Source: Aureimonas sp. AU20 (GTDB taxonomy: Bacteria > Pseudomonadota > Alphaproteobacteria > Rhizobiales > Rhizobiaceae). Taken from it: DNA of 64,000 nucleotides. The stretch is from NCBI RefSeq assembly GCF_001442755.1, contig NZ_CP006367.1, forward strand, positions 682,001 through 746,000. The letters are read 5' to 3'. Each line of letters opens with the position of its first letter. Position 1 is the first letter of the stretch. Positions 37,018 through 47,196 of the stretch are shown here, one piece after another. A program made the position numbers and the translations under genes. Under the pieces are notes generated by a model. The model had not been told where the DNA came from, ran no database searches, and worked only from the letters and a program-made list of their open reading frames with translations.

Positions 37018-37677
37018 ATGAAGACGATCCAAGACGACACGCTTGCGGTTCGCATCAGCCGGGCCCTCGCCGAGCGCATCATTTCAGGGGCGATCGAGCC
37101 CGGCGCAAAGCTGCGACAGGACCATGTGGCGGCCGAGTTCAACGCCAGCCATGTTCCCGTGCGCGAGGCCTTCCGCCGGCTGGAGGCGCAGGGCCTCGTG
37201 GTGAGCGAGCCGAGGCGGGGCGTGCGTGTGGCCGGGTTTAGCCCGCAGGAGGTGCGCGAAGTCGCCGAAATGCGCGCCTCGCTGGAGAGTCTGGCGCTGC
37301 GCCACGCCTTTCCGCATCTGACGCCCGCGATCCTCGATGCGGCCGAGGTCATGGTGCGGGCGGGCGATCAGGCGGGCAGCGTCCAGGCCTGGGAGGAGGC
37401 GAACCGCGCCTTTCATCGCACCATTCTCGCCCCTTGCGCCATGCCGCGCCTGCTTGGCGCCATCGACGATCTTCAGGCCGCCAGCGCGCGGTTCCTGTTT
37501 TCAGGCTGGCGGGCGGAGTGGGACGCGCCGACCGATCGCGACCACCGCGCCATTCTCCTGGCGCTCCGCGCGCGAGACGGAGAGAAGGCGGCCACGATCC
37601 TCGCGCGCCACGTTCAGCGGATCGGCCAGTCCGGTCATGCTCCGATGCCGCCGCGTCGTCCCATTGGTGTCAGATAA
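37018..37677 (+). CDS. bioR: GntR-family biotin regulator BioR
   Basis: A FadR/FCD-type GntR protein, 219 residues. The N-terminal winged helix is at about 12-70 (IISGAIEPGAKLRQDHVAAEFNASHVPVREAFRRLE). An all-helical FCD domain follows (EMRASLESLALR, ANRAFHRTILAPC, DHRAILLALRARDGEKA). Named BioR because it sits directly upstream of bioY-bioB and BioR-type boxes flank it, including an exact TTATAGATAA before bioY. In Agrobacterium and Brucella BioR represses biotin synthesis genes. Confidence 0.85.
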   Translation: MKTIQDDTLAVRISRALAERIISGAIEPGAKLRQDHVAAEFNASHVPVREAFRRLEAQGLVVSEPRRGVRVAGFSPQEVREVAEMRASLESLALRHAFPHLTPAILDAAEVMVRAGDQAGSVQAWEEANRAFHRTILAPCAMPRLLGAIDDLQAASARFLFSGWRAEWDAPTDRDHRAILLALRARDGEKAATILARHVQRIGQSGHAPMPPRRPIGVR

Positions 37678-37684
37678 TCTATAA
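37675..37684. promoter_or_regulatory. BioR-like box overlapping the bioR stop
   Basis: TAATCTATAA, on the complementary strand TTATAGATTA: 9 of 10 matches to the BioR site. It lies 72 bp upstream of the exact box; the two could act together on bioY-bioB. Confidence 0.6.
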
Positions 37685-37746
37685 TAATTCGAGATGTTGA
37701 TAGAATCAATCGAACCAGGAAAGATCGGAGGCAATCCTGCAGTAAA

Positions 37747-37756
37747 TTATAGATAA
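37747..37756. promoter_or_regulatory. BioR box upstream of bioY-bioB
   Basis: TTATAGATAA, an exact match to the BioR operator core, 10 bp before the bioY start and next to its RBS (AGAGG). Binding here would block initiation of bioY-bioB. Confidence 0.8.
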
Positions 37757-37766
37757 AGAGGTTCCG

Positions 37767-38339
37767 ATGGCATCGACCATCCTTCCCTCCGACCGGCTCC
37801 GCGACGGGCTAGCCTTTCAGTTCGCATCCATCCCGATCGGCGTTGCCCTGATGACGCTCGCGGCGAAGACGCAGATCCCTTTCTGGCCGGTGCCCATGAC
37901 GCTGCAGACGCTGGCGGTCATGGGCTTTGCCGTTCTCCTTGGCCCGCGCCTCGCCCTCTCGGTCTTCTCCGCCTATCTCGCGGCCGGCGCGGCGGGCCTG
38001 CCCGTCTTTGCCGGAACGCCCGAGCGCGGCATCGGCCTCGCTTACATGATGGGGCCGACGGGCGGCTATCTGCTGGGCTTCCTTCTGGCGACGGGGCTGG
38101 TGGGTTGGCTGGCCGCCGGGCGCGGCTGGCTCGCGCGGTTCGGCGCCATGCTGGGAGGCCTCGCGCTGGTCTATGCCTGCGGCGCTGCCTGGCTCGCGGC
38201 CTTCGTGCCGGTGGACAGGCTCTGGGCGGTCGGCGTCGCGCCTTTCCTTCTCAGCGACGTGGTGAAGATCGCGCTCGTGGCCTTGGCCGGGCATGTGCTC
38301 GCGCGCCGGGGCGCCGCCGGGCGAGGCGAAGCGCAATGA
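37767..38339 (+). CDS. bioY: Biotin transporter BioY (ECF S-component)
   Basis: The biotin-binding membrane subunit of an energy-coupling-factor transporter. It has 190 residues and about six helices. BioY signatures: [38 protein letters not shown] region, and [15 protein letters not shown]. No bioM or bioN is adjacent; BioY can work alone in some bacteria. Its stop overlaps the bioB start (ATGA). Confidence 0.95.
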   Translation: MASTILPSDRLRDGLAFQFASIPIGVALMTLAAKTQIPFWPVPMTLQTLAVMGFAVLLGPRLALSVFSAYLAAGAAGLPVFAGTPERGIGLAYMMGPTGGYLLGFLLATGLVGWLAAGRGWLARFGAMLGGLALVYACGAAWLAAFVPVDRLWAVGVAPFLLSDVVKIALVALAGHVLARRGAAGRGEAQ

Positions 38340-39328
38340 GCGCCGCAGACGGCCTCAAGCGGCACGACTGGTCGGTGGACGAGATCCTGGCGCTCTACGA
38401 GGCGCCGCTGCTCGACCTCGTCGGCCGCGCCAACGCCGTGCACCGCGCGCATCACGACGCATGCGACGTCCAGAAGGCGAGCCTCCTGTCGGTCAAGACC
38501 GGCGGCTGCCCGGAGGATTGCGCCTATTGCCCGCAATCGGCCCACCACCGCGAGGTGGACCTGACGCGCCAAGGCCTCATGGCGCCGGTCGAGGTGCTGG
38601 GGCTGGCGGCGCGCGCAAAGGCGGCGGGCGCGACGCGCTTCTGCATGGGCGCGGCGTGGCGCGAGGTGCGGGACGGGCCTGCCTTCGACGCCGTCCTTGC
38701 CATGGTGGAGGGCGTGCGGGACCTCGGCATGGAAGCCTGCGTGACGCTCGGGATGCTGAAAGCCCATCAGGCCGCGCGTCTGGCCGGGGCCGGGCTCACC
38801 GCCTACAACCACAATCTCGACACCGGGCCGGACTTCTACGGGAGCATCGTCTCGACCCGCACCTACGCGGACCGGCTGGACACGCTGGCGCATGTGCGCG
38901 CGGCGGGAATCGAGCTGTGCTCGGGCGGCATCATCGGCATGGGCGAGACCACGCGCGACCGCGCCGCCATGCTGCAGGTGCTGGCGAGCTTCGATCCCCA
39001 TCCCGAAAGCGTGCCGATCAACGCGCTCGTGCCCGTCGAGGGAACGCCGCTCGCGCGCCGGTCGCGCGTCGATCCGCTCGACCTCGTGCGCATGGTGGCG
39101 ACGGCCCGGCTGGTCATGCCGGAGGCGCGGGTGCGCCTTTCGGCGGGGCGCTCGGGGCTGGGGCGCGAGGCGCAGATCCTCTGCTTCCTGGCCGGGGCGA
39201 ACTCGATCTTCTTCGGCGACACGCTGCTGACGACGCCCAATGCCGGGATCGGCGAGGACGAGGCGCTGTTCGCCGCGATCGGCCCGCTGGCCCGGGCCGC
39301 CTCGAGCGCTGGCGCGTCGCCCGCCTGA
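38336..39328 (+). CDS. bioB: Biotin synthase
   Basis: Radical-SAM enzyme inserting sulfur into dethiobiotin. It has 330 residues. The SAM cluster motif is Cys58-x3-Cys62-x2-Cys65 ([13 protein letters not shown]). The further family motifs [18 protein letters not shown] and the auxiliary-cluster Arg region RLSAGRS are present. The start overlaps bioY. bioF, bioD and bioA are not in this window: the next gene is unrelated and on the other strand. Confidence 0.97.
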   Translation: MSAADGLKRHDWSVDEILALYEAPLLDLVGRANAVHRAHHDACDVQKASLLSVKTGGCPEDCAYCPQSAHHREVDLTRQGLMAPVEVLGLAARAKAAGATRFCMGAAWREVRDGPAFDAVLAMVEGVRDLGMEACVTLGMLKAHQAARLAGAGLTAYNHNLDTGPDFYGSIVSTRTYADRLDTLAHVRAAGIELCSGGIIGMGETTRDRAAMLQVLASFDPHPESVPINALVPVEGTPLARRSRVDPLDLVRMVATARLVMPEARVRLSAGRSGLGREAQILCFLAGANSIFFGDTLLTTPNAGIGEDEALFAAIGPLARAASSAGASPA

Positions 39329-39359
39329 GCGACGCCGATCTTCCCTTTCCCCCGGCGCT

Positions 39360-40442
39360 TTAGTTCGCCGGGCGGAAGCGGGGCATGGGCAGCGCCTCGG
39401 CGGGCTCCGGCGCATAGGCGGGGGCCGTCGCGGCTGCCGGGGGCGCCGGCAGGCGCGGGGCGGCGGGTGGGATGGGGGCGGCGCCCGTGTCGAAATCGTC
39501 CGACAAGGCGGCGGCTACCGGCTCGCGGCTCTGCGCGGGCGAGGCGGCCATCACGGCGCCGCCCTTGTCCGGCGCGTTCAGAACCGCGTTGCAGGCCTTG
39601 GGCAAGGCCGACATGAAGATCGGAGGCGGCTTCTTGTAGGGCTTGGCGCTCGGCTTGGGCGGGCGCAGCGCCACGTTGAACCAGTAGTCCAGCTTGTCGC
39701 AGCCGTCGCCCGTGCCGGTCGGCTCCTGCGGCTGGCAGTTGGGCGAGCCCGGCTGGCAGACGATGCGCACGTGGAAATGATAGTCGTGCCCGTACATCGG
39801 GCGCACCTTGTTCAGCCAGACGCGGTCGCGCCCCGCCGTCTTGCAGAGCTGCTCCTTGATGCCGGGATGCACGAAGATGCGCTCCACCTCCGGCTCGCGC
39901 GCGGCGGTGCGAATGAGCTTCAGCATCTCGGGGCGCCAGCGCGACAGGTCGATATGGTTGGTGCGCTTGTCGATCACCGAGGGCAGGGGCATCGTGTCGC
40001 GCTCGTGCGGGGACAGTCGGCGCGTCGGCATTTCGGTGAGATAGATGTCGGCGTCGAGGCCGATCTGGTGCGAGGCGTGGCCGTCCTTCATCGGGCCGCC
40101 GCGCGGCTGCGCCATGTCGCCGAACAGGAGCCCGCGCCAGTTCGCCTCGCGCGCCGCGTCGCCCGACAGGCGCTGCAGGAAGCGGATCATCGTGGGATGG
40201 GCGAAGGCGCGGTTGCGCGAGGGCTTCATGACCTGCCAGGTCGGCCCGTCCTTGGGCATTTCCATGCCGCCCGACAGGCAGCCCTTGGAATAGAAGCCGA
40301 TGCTCTGGGGCGGCCCGGCATTGGGCCGCGCCTCCGCCCCGAACAGCTCCTTGGCGGGGGTCTGGGCTTCGGCCGGGGCGGAAAGGGCCGTAAGCAGCCC
40401 GAGCGCGAAGAGCGACAGGCGCGTTCGAGATCCAAGCGTCAT
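39360..40442 (-). CDS. mepA: Penicillin-insensitive murein endopeptidase
   Basis: A periplasmic zinc endopeptidase (LAS family) that cuts peptidoglycan cross-links. It has 360 residues, longer than E. coli MepA because of a Pro/Ala-rich C-terminal tail of about 80 residues. The signal peptide is cleaved near APAEAQT (about 27). Zinc ligands lie in GHASHQIGLDADI (His125, Asp130 region) and GHDYHFHVR. The six-cysteine pattern of MepA is mostly present. Single-gene unit converging on bioB. Confidence 0.93.
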   Translation of the reverse strand: MTLGSRTRLSLFALGLLTALSAPAEAQTPAKELFGAEARPNAGPPQSIGFYSKGCLSGGMEMPKDGPTWQVMKPSRNRAFAHPTMIRFLQRLSGDAAREANWRGLLFGDMAQPRGGPMKDGHASHQIGLDADIYLTEMPTRRLSPHERDTMPLPSVIDKRTNHIDLSRWRPEMLKLIRTAAREPEVERIFVHPGIKEQLCKTAGRDRVWLNKVRPMYGHDYHFHVRIVCQPGSPNCQPQEPTGTGDGCDKLDYWFNVALRPPKPSAKPYKKPPPIFMSALPKACNAVLNAPDKGGAVMAASPAQSREPVAAALSDDFDTGAAPIPPAAPRLPAPPAAATAPAYAPEPAEALPMPRFRPAN

Positions 40443-40894
40443 CTGATCGTTCCTCCGGGCCGGCGTCGGCCACGCCGCCGGCGGCCAGAGCCAAGCCGGA
40501 CGGATCGGCCGAAACTATGGCAGGGGGATGGATCGAAGCTTGCCGAGGCGCGCGAGCGCCAATGGAGAGGGACCCGCGACCTCTAGGCGAAACGCCGCAG
40601 CCGCGCCGGGTGCCAGCCTCGCGGCGGTGAGAACCGGCGACGCGCCGGCAGGCGGGGAGAGACGAAGCGGTCGCCGTCGATGGCAGGGAGCACAGGCTCC
40701 CGCCCGCCAGAGCCCGGCGGTGCCCTGTCTTGAAGCGCCTGACGAAAATCCCGCGGGGTCTGGCTGGCCGACCTTTTGTCGTGGACGTCGTTGCGAATGC
40801 TTGGGCCCGCGCCCTCGCATCACTTACGCTTCGCTGCTCTTCCCCGACGAAAATCTCTCGGCGATGCTCCGCCGAGAGATCCTGTTGAGCGCTC
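40443..40894. other. 452-bp intergenic region, oxidoreductase 3' end to mepA start
   Basis: No gene supported; the open frames here have Arg/Pro/Ala-rich, non-protein-like translations. It holds the terminator of the oxidoreductase gene at the right-hand end. A mepA promoter must lie near 40450-40520 but no clear hexamers are visible. Confidence 0.5.
40846..40880 (-). terminator. Rho-independent terminator of the Gfo/Idh/MocA gene
   Basis: An 11-bp perfect stem (40853-40863 with 40870-40880), a 6-base loop, followed on the minus strand by TTTCGTC; 15 bp after the stop codon. Confidence 0.85.
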
Positions 40895-41884
40895 TCAGAC
40901 CGCGACCGTGCCGCCGCCCGAGGCGTCGGAGCGGTAGAGCGCGTCGATCACGCGCTGGTTGCGAATGGAATCCTCCAGAGGGAAGATGTCGTCTCCGCCG
41001 CCCGCCACCTTGCGCGCGAAGGCTTCGGCCTGCAGCCGGTACTGATCCGCCCCGCCGAAGCGCGCCGTCTCGGCCCGGCCATGCGAGCGGTCGTGCCAGT
41101 GGACGGCGGCCTGGGCGTAGAGCCCGGCGTTGAAGGCGCCATCCACTTCGATGAAACCGTCCGTGCCGTGGAACACCATGGTCTGGCGCGCCGCCATCTG
41201 GGTCGAGACGTAGAAGTTCAGGCGGAACTCGGGAAAGTCCACCGAGCAGTCGGCGAACATGTCCGTACCGAAATTCGGGTCGCGCTCGATCGTGGCGCGT
41301 GCCGAGACGGCTTCCGTTCCGGTAGCGAGGCGCGTCGTGACCACGGGATAAACGCCGATATCGGGCAGCGCGCCGCCGCCGAGCTCGATCTGGTTGCGCA
41401 TGTTGGCGGGGTCGACATTGTAGTAGGAGAAGGCGCCCTGCACATGGCGCAGCCGCCCGATGCGCCCGTCCGCGATCCAATCGCGCACCAAGGCCCATTG
41501 CGGGTGATGGCGCACCATGAAGGCCTCCGCCACCTCGACGCCGGCCCGGTCTCGCGCCGCGATCAGCGGCTCGATGTCGCTGGCCTTCAGCGCCAGCGGC
41601 TTTTCCACCAGGACATGCTTGCCGGCCTCGATCGCGCGGTGCGCCCATTCCACATGCTGACTGGTCGGCAGCGGGATATAGACCGCGTCCACCTCCGGGC
41701 TCTCGAGCAGCGCCTCGTAGGAGCCGAAGGCGTGGCGCGCGCCGAAATGCTCGGCCAGCGCCTGAGCGCGGCCGAGATCGCGGCTGGCGATGGCAGACAG
41801 GACGCAGCCTTCCGCCTTCACGATCCCCGGAATGACCTGCTCGCGGGCAATCTTAGCGCCCGACAGGATGCCCCAACGCAGCAT
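40895..41884 (-). CDS. Gfo/Idh/MocA-family oxidoreductase
   Basis: An NAD(P)-dependent sugar or polyol dehydrogenase-like enzyme, 329 residues. The N-terminal Rossmann fold starts LRWGILSGAKIAREQVIPGI (serine/lysine variant of the usual GxGxxG), and the family EKP motif is in HVLVEKPLAL. The C-terminal substrate domain has GGALPDIGVYPV. ATG 41884 has GGGAG upstream; an in-frame TTG five codons earlier is rejected. Substrate unknown. Confidence 0.9.
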   Translation of the reverse strand: MLRWGILSGAKIAREQVIPGIVKAEGCVLSAIASRDLGRAQALAEHFGARHAFGSYEALLESPEVDAVYIPLPTSQHVEWAHRAIEAGKHVLVEKPLALKASDIEPLIAARDRAGVEVAEAFMVRHHPQWALVRDWIADGRIGRLRHVQGAFSYYNVDPANMRNQIELGGGALPDIGVYPVVTTRLATGTEAVSARATIERDPNFGTDMFADCSVDFPEFRLNFYVSTQMAARQTMVFHGTDGFIEVDGAFNAGLYAQAAVHWHDRSHGRAETARFGGADQYRLQAEAFARKVAGGGDDIFPLEDSIRNQRVIDALYRSDASGGGTVAV

Positions 41885-41901
41885 GGCTTCGTCTCCCAAT
41901 G

Positions 41902-41934
41902 AAAAGGCGAAGGCCCGCGCGGGGCGGGCCTTCG
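41902..41934 (-). terminator. Rho-independent terminator of pheT
   Basis: An 11-bp perfect stem CGAAGGCCCGC (41908-41918) with its complement (41924-41934), a 5-base loop, followed on the minus strand by CCTTTTC. It lies just past the pheT stop. Confidence 0.85.
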
Positions 41935-41942
41935 AAGAGGTG

Positions 41943-44357
41943 TCAGCCGCGCAGCGTGCCGCCGGTGGCTTTCGCGACGGCAGCGACGATCTTGCCCGAC
42001 ACGGCTTCCAGATCCTCGTCGGTCAGCGTGCGCTCGGCCGGCTTCAGCGTCACTTCGATGGCGATGGACTTCCGGCCCTCGCCCAGCGCCGCGCCTTCGA
42101 AAATGTCGAAGACACGCACCTCGCCGACCAGCTTCTTGTCCGCGCCCTCGGCGGCGCGCACCAGCTTGATCGCCTCCACCTCGGAGGGGACGACGAAGGC
42201 GAAGTCGCGCCGCACCGGCTGGAAGTTGGAAAGCTGCAGCACCGGCTTGGTGCGCGTCGGCTTGCGCTTGGGCTCGGGCGCTTCGTCCAGGAAGACCTCG
42301 AAGCCGGCATAGGTGCCCGCGAGGTCGAGGCTCTTCAGGACGCGCGGATGGAACTCGCCGAACTCGGCCAGAACCGTCTTCGGTCCCATCTTGATGCGGC
42401 CCGAGCGGCCGGGATGATACCAGGCGCTGGCCGGCGTCTCGAACTGGAGCCGGTCCGCCGGCACGCCGATCGCCTCCAGTGCGGTGATCGCATCGGCCTT
42501 GGCGTCGAACACGCCGACCGGGGCGGCATGGCCGCTCCAGTCGCGCCCCGCGCCGGCATGGCCCGCAGTGCCGCGCCGGATGCCGCCCGCAACGCGCCGC
42601 TGCCCGTCCGGCTCGACCGAGCGATAGATCGCGCCGACCTCGAACAGGGCCGTGTCGGCAAAACCGCGCTGGGCGTTGCGCTGCGCGGCCTGAAGAAGGT
42701 TCGGCAGGAGCGAGGGCCGCATGTCGGAGAGATCGGCCGCGATCGGATTTTCCAGCTTCAGCGCCGGCTGGCCGCCGCCGAAGGCCTCCGCCGCCGGGGC
42801 GGAAAGGAAGGAATAGGTGACGGCCTCGGCAAGGCCGCGCGCGGCCAGGGTGCGGCGCGCGGCGCGGTCGCGCAACTGCGCCTGGGTGAGGATGCGCGTG
42901 TTGACGCCCGACAGGCGCGGCAGCGGCTGCGGCTCGATATGGTCGACGCCGACGAGGCGCATGACCTCTTCCACGAGATCGGCCTTGCCCTCGATGTCCG
43001 GCCGCCAGGAGGGCGCTGTGACCTCGGCGCCGTCGCCCTGACGCTCGACCTGGAAGCCCAGCGTTTCCAGAATATCGACCTGCCGCTCGGGCGAGACGTC
43101 GAGCCCGGTCAGGCGCTTCACCTCGGTGAAGGGCAGGGCGATGCGCGCCATTTCCACCGGCTGCATGGCCTCCACCACGCGCTGGGAGGGCGTGCCGCCG
43201 CACAGATCGAGGATCATCTTCGTCGCGAGGTCGAGGCCGGCTTCCGTGAAGGCCGGGTCGACGCCGCGCTCGAACCGGTAGCGCGCGTCAGTGATGATGC
43301 CGAGCGTGCGGCCCGTGCGGGCGATCGCCAGCGGCTCCCAGAGTGCCGATTCCAACAACACGTCCGTCGTCGTCTCGTCGCAGCCGGAGTGCTCGCCGCC
43401 CATGATGCCGGCAATCGATTCCGGCCCCTTGTCGTCGGCGATGATGCAGGTGCCGGCGGGCAGCTTGTGCGTGCGCCCGTCGAGGCCGAGGATTTCTTCG
43501 CCCTCGACTGCCGCGCGCACGGTGAGCGCGCCTGCCACCTTCTTGGCGTCGAAGACGTGGAGCGGCCGGCCCCGGTCGAAGGTGACGTAGTTTGTGATGT
43601 CCACCAGCGTGTTGATCGGGCGCAGGCCGATGGCGCGAAGGCGCTTCTGCATCCAGTCCGGCGAAGGGCCGTTGGTGACGCCCGAGACGAGGCGGAGCGC
43701 GAAGCCCCTGCAGACCGGGCTCTCGATCTTGAGCGCCACCGGGCACGCGCCCTCGCCCTCGATGCGGGCGACAGTCGGCGTCTTCAGCGTGCCGAGGCCC
43801 GAGGCGGCGAGATCGCGCGCGATGCCGGCGACGCCTGTCGCGTCCGGCCGGTTCGGCGTCAGGTTGATCTCGATCACGGGGTCGGCGATGCCGGCATAGT
43901 CGGCGAACGCCGTGCCGACCGGCGCGCCCTCGGGCAGCTCGATGATGCCGTTGTGCTCTTCCGACAGTTCCAGCTCGCGCTCCGAGCACATCATGCCGAA
44001 GCTCTCGACGCCGCGAATCTTGCCGACGCCGAGCGTCACGTCGAGGCCCGGCACATAGGCGCCGGGCAGGCCGAGAACGCCAATGAGCCCCGCGCGCGCA
44101 TTGGGCGCGCCGCAGACAACCTGCAGCGGCTTGCCTTCGTTGACGCCGGGGCCGGCATCGACGGTGAGAACCTGCAGCTTGTCGGCGTCGGGGTGGCGCT
44201 TGGCGTCGATGACGCGGGCGATGGTGAAGGGACGCAGCGCCGCCTTGGTGTCGAGGCTTTCCACCTCGAGGCCGATCGAGGTGAGGCGCTCGGCGATCTC
44301 CTCCAGCGTGGCGTCGGTGTCGAGATGGTCCTTCAGCCAGGACAGGGTGAACTTCAT
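41943..44357 (-). CDS. pheT: Phenylalanine--tRNA ligase beta subunit
   Basis: The large subunit of PheRS, 804 residues, the normal size. It begins [14 protein letters not shown]. tRNA-binding OB-fold at about 40-150, B3/B4 editing domain centrally (with [19 protein letters not shown]), B5, the inactive synthetase-like core, and the C-terminal anticodon-binding FDX domain ([17 protein letters not shown]). ATG 44357 is the family start; the open frame continues upstream without homology. Separated from pheS by a membrane protein gene. Confidence 0.97.
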   Translation of the reverse strand: MKFTLSWLKDHLDTDATLEEIAERLTSIGLEVESLDTKAALRPFTIARVIDAKRHPDADKLQVLTVDAGPGVNEGKPLQVVCGAPNARAGLIGVLGLPGAYVPGLDVTLGVGKIRGVESFGMMCSERELELSEEHNGIIELPEGAPVGTAFADYAGIADPVIEINLTPNRPDATGVAGIARDLAASGLGTLKTPTVARIEGEGACPVALKIESPVCRGFALRLVSGVTNGPSPDWMQKRLRAIGLRPINTLVDITNYVTFDRGRPLHVFDAKKVAGALTVRAAVEGEEILGLDGRTHKLPAGTCIIADDKGPESIAGIMGGEHSGCDETTTDVLLESALWEPLAIARTGRTLGIITDARYRFERGVDPAFTEAGLDLATKMILDLCGGTPSQRVVEAMQPVEMARIALPFTEVKRLTGLDVSPERQVDILETLGFQVERQGDGAEVTAPSWRPDIEGKADLVEEVMRLVGVDHIEPQPLPRLSGVNTRILTQAQLRDRAARRTLAARGLAEAVTYSFLSAPAAEAFGGGQPALKLENPIAADLSDMRPSLLPNLLQAAQRNAQRGFADTALFEVGAIYRSVEPDGQRRVAGGIRRGTAGHAGAGRDWSGHAAPVGVFDAKADAITALEAIGVPADRLQFETPASAWYHPGRSGRIKMGPKTVLAEFGEFHPRVLKSLDLAGTYAGFEVFLDEAPEPKRKPTRTKPVLQLSNFQPVRRDFAFVVPSEVEAIKLVRAAEGADKKLVGEVRVFDIFEGAALGEGRKSIAIEVTLKPAERTLTDEDLEAVSGKIVAAVAKATGGTLRG

Positions 44358-44421
44358 GACGGGCCTAACGGAATTGGGAACTGCGGCGGGAAAATGCGGC
44401 GAAGAGGGGGGGTGGCGAAGG

Positions 44422-44838
44422 TCAGGTCCGGTCCGCCGCGTCGGCGGCGGCGCGGCGCACGAGGCCGCTGGCATGCACGAAGCGGTAGACCGACAGGGCG
44501 ACGAGGGCGAAGACGAGTTCCAGCGTCACCAGCGTTCCGAACGTGTCGGTCCGGTCGAAGGCGAAGCGCACGATCACGACCGGCAGCGCGACGCCGACGG
44601 CGAGCGACAGGAGCGTCGCCGGTGTGCCCGGCAGCTTGGCGTAGAACAGCGCGAAGAGCGCCACCGTGACAATGCCGAGGATGTAGAAGCCCGGTGAGGC
44701 GGCGATGGCGGCAAAGCCCACCGACAGGAAGAGCCAGCCGAACAGGGCGGTGGCGAGCGTGCCGATCACGGCGCCGGCGAGGACCGAGATCGTCTCCACC
44801 ACGGCGAAGCGGGCGGTGTCTGCGGCAGTTCCGGCCAT
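44422..44838 (-). CDS. Integral membrane protein of unknown function between pheS and pheT
   Basis: A protein of 138 residues with four clear hydrophobic helices (about 15-40, 48-66, 72-92 and 103-122) and a short charged C-terminus. No family recognised. It lies 64 bp before pheT and 67 bp after pheS on the same strand, so it is inserted into the normally contiguous pheST operon. AGGA near the ATG supports translation. Confidence 0.75.
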   Translation of the reverse strand: MAGTAADTARFAVVETISVLAGAVIGTLATALFGWLFLSVGFAAIAASPGFYILGIVTVALFALFYAKLPGTPATLLSLAVGVALPVVIVRFAFDRTDTFGTLVTLELVFALVALSVYRFVHASGLVRRAAADAADRT

Positions 44839-44905
44839 GGCATCCTGTCCTCGTCGGGTTGAAGCGTCTTCGGGGCGAGTGCGATTGACCCGCCCCCGTC
44901 AGAAC

Positions 44906-45988
44906 TCAGCTGCTGAGCCCGCCGAACAAGGTCGGCAGATCGAGCGGGCGAAAACCGTAATGCTCGATCCAGCGCGAGTCGGCGTCGAAGAAGGCGCGAA
45001 GGTCCGGCATGCCGTATTTCAGCATGGCGATGCGATCGATGCCCATGCCCCAGGCGAAGCCCTGGTACTCGTCGGGGTCCAGCCCGACGCCGCGCAGGAC
45101 GTTGGGGTGGACCATGCCGCAGCCCAGGATCTCCATCCAGTCCGTGCCCTCGCCGAAGCGCACCTCGGAGCCGGAGCGGTCGCACTGGATGTCGACTTCC
45201 ATGGAGGGCTCCGTGAAGGGGAAGAAGCTCGGCCGGAAGCGCATCTTCAGCGAGGGCACCTCGAAGAAGCTCTTGCAGAACTCGGTCAGCACCCACTTCA
45301 TGTTGGCGATATTGGCCGTCTTGTCGATGACCAGCCCTTCCACCTGATGGAACATGGGCGTGTGGGTGGCGTCCGAGTCCTGCCGGTAGGTCTTGCCGGG
45401 AATGACGATGCGGATCGGCGGCTTCTGGTTCTCCATGGTGCGCACCTGCACGGGCGAGGTGTGCGTGCGCAGCAGGCGGCGTTCGCCGCCGTCCGGCGCC
45501 TGGAGAAAGAACGTGTCGTGCATCTCGCGCGCCGGGTGGCCTTCGGGGAAGTTCAGCGCGGTGAAATTGTAGTGGTCGGTCTCGATGTCCGGCCCTTCGG
45601 CAATCGAGAAACCCATGTCGGCGAAGATCGCGGTGATCTCGTCCACGACCTGGCTGATCGGGTGGACGCGGCCGCGCGAGACGGGGCTGGGGCGCACGGG
45701 CAGCGTCACGTCCAGCCGCTCGGCGGCGAGGCGCGCGGAGATCGCGGCGTCGGCCAGCGCTTCGCGCTTTTCCGTCAGCCGCGTCTGGACGCGGTCGCGC
45801 AGGCCGTTCAGCAGCGGGCCCTGGTCGCGGCGCTCCTCGGGGCTCATCTTGCCGAGCCCCTTCAGAAGCTCGGAAATCTCGCCCTTCTTGCCAAGGGCTG
45901 CGAGCCGCACGGCTTCCAGCGCGGCCTCGTCGGAGGCGGCGTCGATGTCCTCGCCGAAGCGCCGTTCGAGCTTGTCGAGATCCGTCAC
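44906..45988 (-). CDS. pheS: Phenylalanine--tRNA ligase alpha subunit
   Basis: The catalytic subunit of PheRS, 360 residues. N-terminal coiled coil (residues 1-85), then the class II core: motif 2 region [25 protein letters not shown] and motif 3 [13 protein letters not shown]. The start is a GTG at 45988 preceded by AAGGAG; the upstream open frame has no homology. Confidence 0.97.
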   Translation of the reverse strand: MTDLDKLERRFGEDIDAASDEAALEAVRLAALGKKGEISELLKGLGKMSPEERRDQGPLLNGLRDRVQTRLTEKREALADAAISARLAAERLDVTLPVRPSPVSRGRVHPISQVVDEITAIFADMGFSIAEGPDIETDHYNFTALNFPEGHPAREMHDTFFLQAPDGGERRLLRTHTSPVQVRTMENQKPPIRIVIPGKTYRQDSDATHTPMFHQVEGLVIDKTANIANMKWVLTEFCKSFFEVPSLKMRFRPSFFPFTEPSMEVDIQCDRSGSEVRFGEGTDWMEILGCGMVHPNVLRGVGLDPDEYQGFAWGMGIDRIAMLKYGMPDLRAFFDADSRWIEHYGFRPLDLPTLFGGLSS

Positions 45989-46157
45989 GGCCGGTGAACT
46001 CCTTGAGGCATGAGCCGGGCACTGCTGAAGCGCGCCGGGGCAGGGGATGGCGCCGTAGGGGGCGCGAAGGCGATTTGGAGCCGCCTTCCTAGAGTGTGTC
46101 GGGCGGTGGAAGCAAGCCTTGGCGGCAAAAGCCGCCAGGCGCCTGCCGCAAAACGGC

Positions 46158-46194
46158 AAAAGGCCCGCGCGGAGCGATCCAGCGCGGGCCTTTT
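46158..46194. terminator. Terminator after rplT
   Basis: A 13-bp perfect stem (46158-46170 with 46182-46194) with A/T tracts on both sides; on the minus strand it follows the rplT stop by 28 bp and runs into TTTTGCCGTTTTG. It could work in both directions. Confidence 0.85.
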
Positions 46195-46221
46195 GGGAAG
46201 CTCAGCGAGGCTGGCCTGGAA

Positions 46222-46641
46222 TCAGGCGGCCTGCTTCTCGCCGACGGCCCGCTCGTAGGCGTTCGGGAACTGGCCGTCCTTGATGTAGGCGAGCGCGGTC
46301 TTGGCCTGCTCGACCAGGGCCGTGAAGGCCTCGGGCTCGTGAATGGCGATGTCCGACAGGACCTTGCGGTCGACTTCGATCCCGGCCTTGTTCAGACCGT
46401 CGATGAAGCGCGCGTAGGTCAGGCCGTGCTCGCGCACGCCGGCGTTGATGCGCTGGATCCACAGGGCGCGGAAGTTGCGCTTCTTGGCGCGACGATCGCG
46501 CGTGGCGAACTGCTTGGAACGGTCCACCGCAGCCTTGGCGGCGCGGATCGTGTTCTTGCGACGGCCGTAGAAGCCCTTGGCGGCCTTCAGGACCTTCTTA
46601 TGCTTGGCGTGGGACGTAACGCCCCGCTTGACGCGTGCCAT
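46222..46641 (-). CDS. rplT: 50S ribosomal protein L20
   Basis: Early 50S assembly protein, 139 residues, with an alphaproteobacterial C-terminal extension of about 20 residues over the 118 of E. coli. It begins [19 protein letters not shown] and has [23 protein letters not shown] upstream. Downstream partner of rpmI (40 bp gap). Confidence 0.98.
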   Translation of the reverse strand: MARVKRGVTSHAKHKKVLKAAKGFYGRRKNTIRAAKAAVDRSKQFATRDRRAKKRNFRALWIQRINAGVREHGLTYARFIDGLNKAGIEVDRKVLSDIAIHEPEAFTALVEQAKTALAYIKDGQFPNAYERAVGEKQAA

Positions 46642-46681
46642 GATCTATCTCCTTAAAAAATCAGTAAGCCTTGGAAACCGC

Positions 46682-46882
46682 TTAGCGGTTGTAGGGCATG
46701 TAGACTTTGACGATCTTGGCATCCGCTTCGGACAGGATCATCGTCCCGCGAGCGTTGCGGATGAAGTCGTTGGAGCGCTTGATCATGCCATGGCGCTTGC
46801 CGGCGGCACCCGCCTTGACCTTGCCCGAGGCGGTCATGCGGAACCGCTTCTTGGCGGCCGACTTGGTCTTCATCTTGGGCAT
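46682..46882 (-). CDS. rpmI: 50S ribosomal protein L35
   Basis: A small basic ribosomal protein of 66 residues: [20 protein letters not shown] and the C-terminal [12 protein letters not shown] at 46882 with AGGAGAGC upstream; the open frame upstream is not used. infC, often next to rpmI, is not here. Confidence 0.97.
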   Translation of the reverse strand: MPKMKTKSAAKKRFRMTASGKVKAGAAGKRHGMIKRSNDFIRNARGTMILSEADAKIVKVYMPYNR

Positions 46883-47196
46883 TTTGCTCTCCTGGGTGTA
46901 GGACCGCGAAAAAGCCGGCATCCGGCCCCGGGAAGGGCCGCGCCAGCCACGCATCGAAGGGTTTCGAAGGTCGCGTCAGCATTCGAACAGGCACGGCATG
47001 CCCTGCCGGCCAGTTCATACGAACGGGCGGCTTATAGAGGCTGGCCGCCAACGATGCAACCACCTTTCGTCGGCCCGTCAGCTTCCCCCTTTGCGCCGAG
47101 GCGGGACGTCACCCATGAAAAAATGGCCATGGAGTCTCGCCATCAACCTTTGAGTCTCATAAGCCCACCCGTGCTCGTTGTGTGCCTAAGCGAAAC
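46883..47196. other. 314-bp divergent region upstream of rpmI
   Basis: No gene. The rpmI-rplT promoter must lie in the left part, but no hexamers are convincing and I see no L20-type leader structure. The right part (47110-47196) is A/T-richer and carries GANTC sites at 47132-47136 and 47152-47156, with a third just inside the next gene. Confidence 0.5.

Noticed and set aside
40515..41133. Open frames on both strands between mepA and the oxidoreductase
   Set aside because: Low-complexity Arg/Ala/Pro translations; they conflict with a clear terminator at 40846-40880.
41790..44669. Plus-strand open frame of 959 codons
   Set aside because: Antisense to pheT and its neighbours; a long frame of this kind is expected from high GC3 and contains no recognisable domain.
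46642..46960. L20-type autoregulatory leader around rpmI-rplT
   Set aside because: No recognisable pseudoknot or L20-site-like helix could be drawn upstream of rpmI, and infC is absent.
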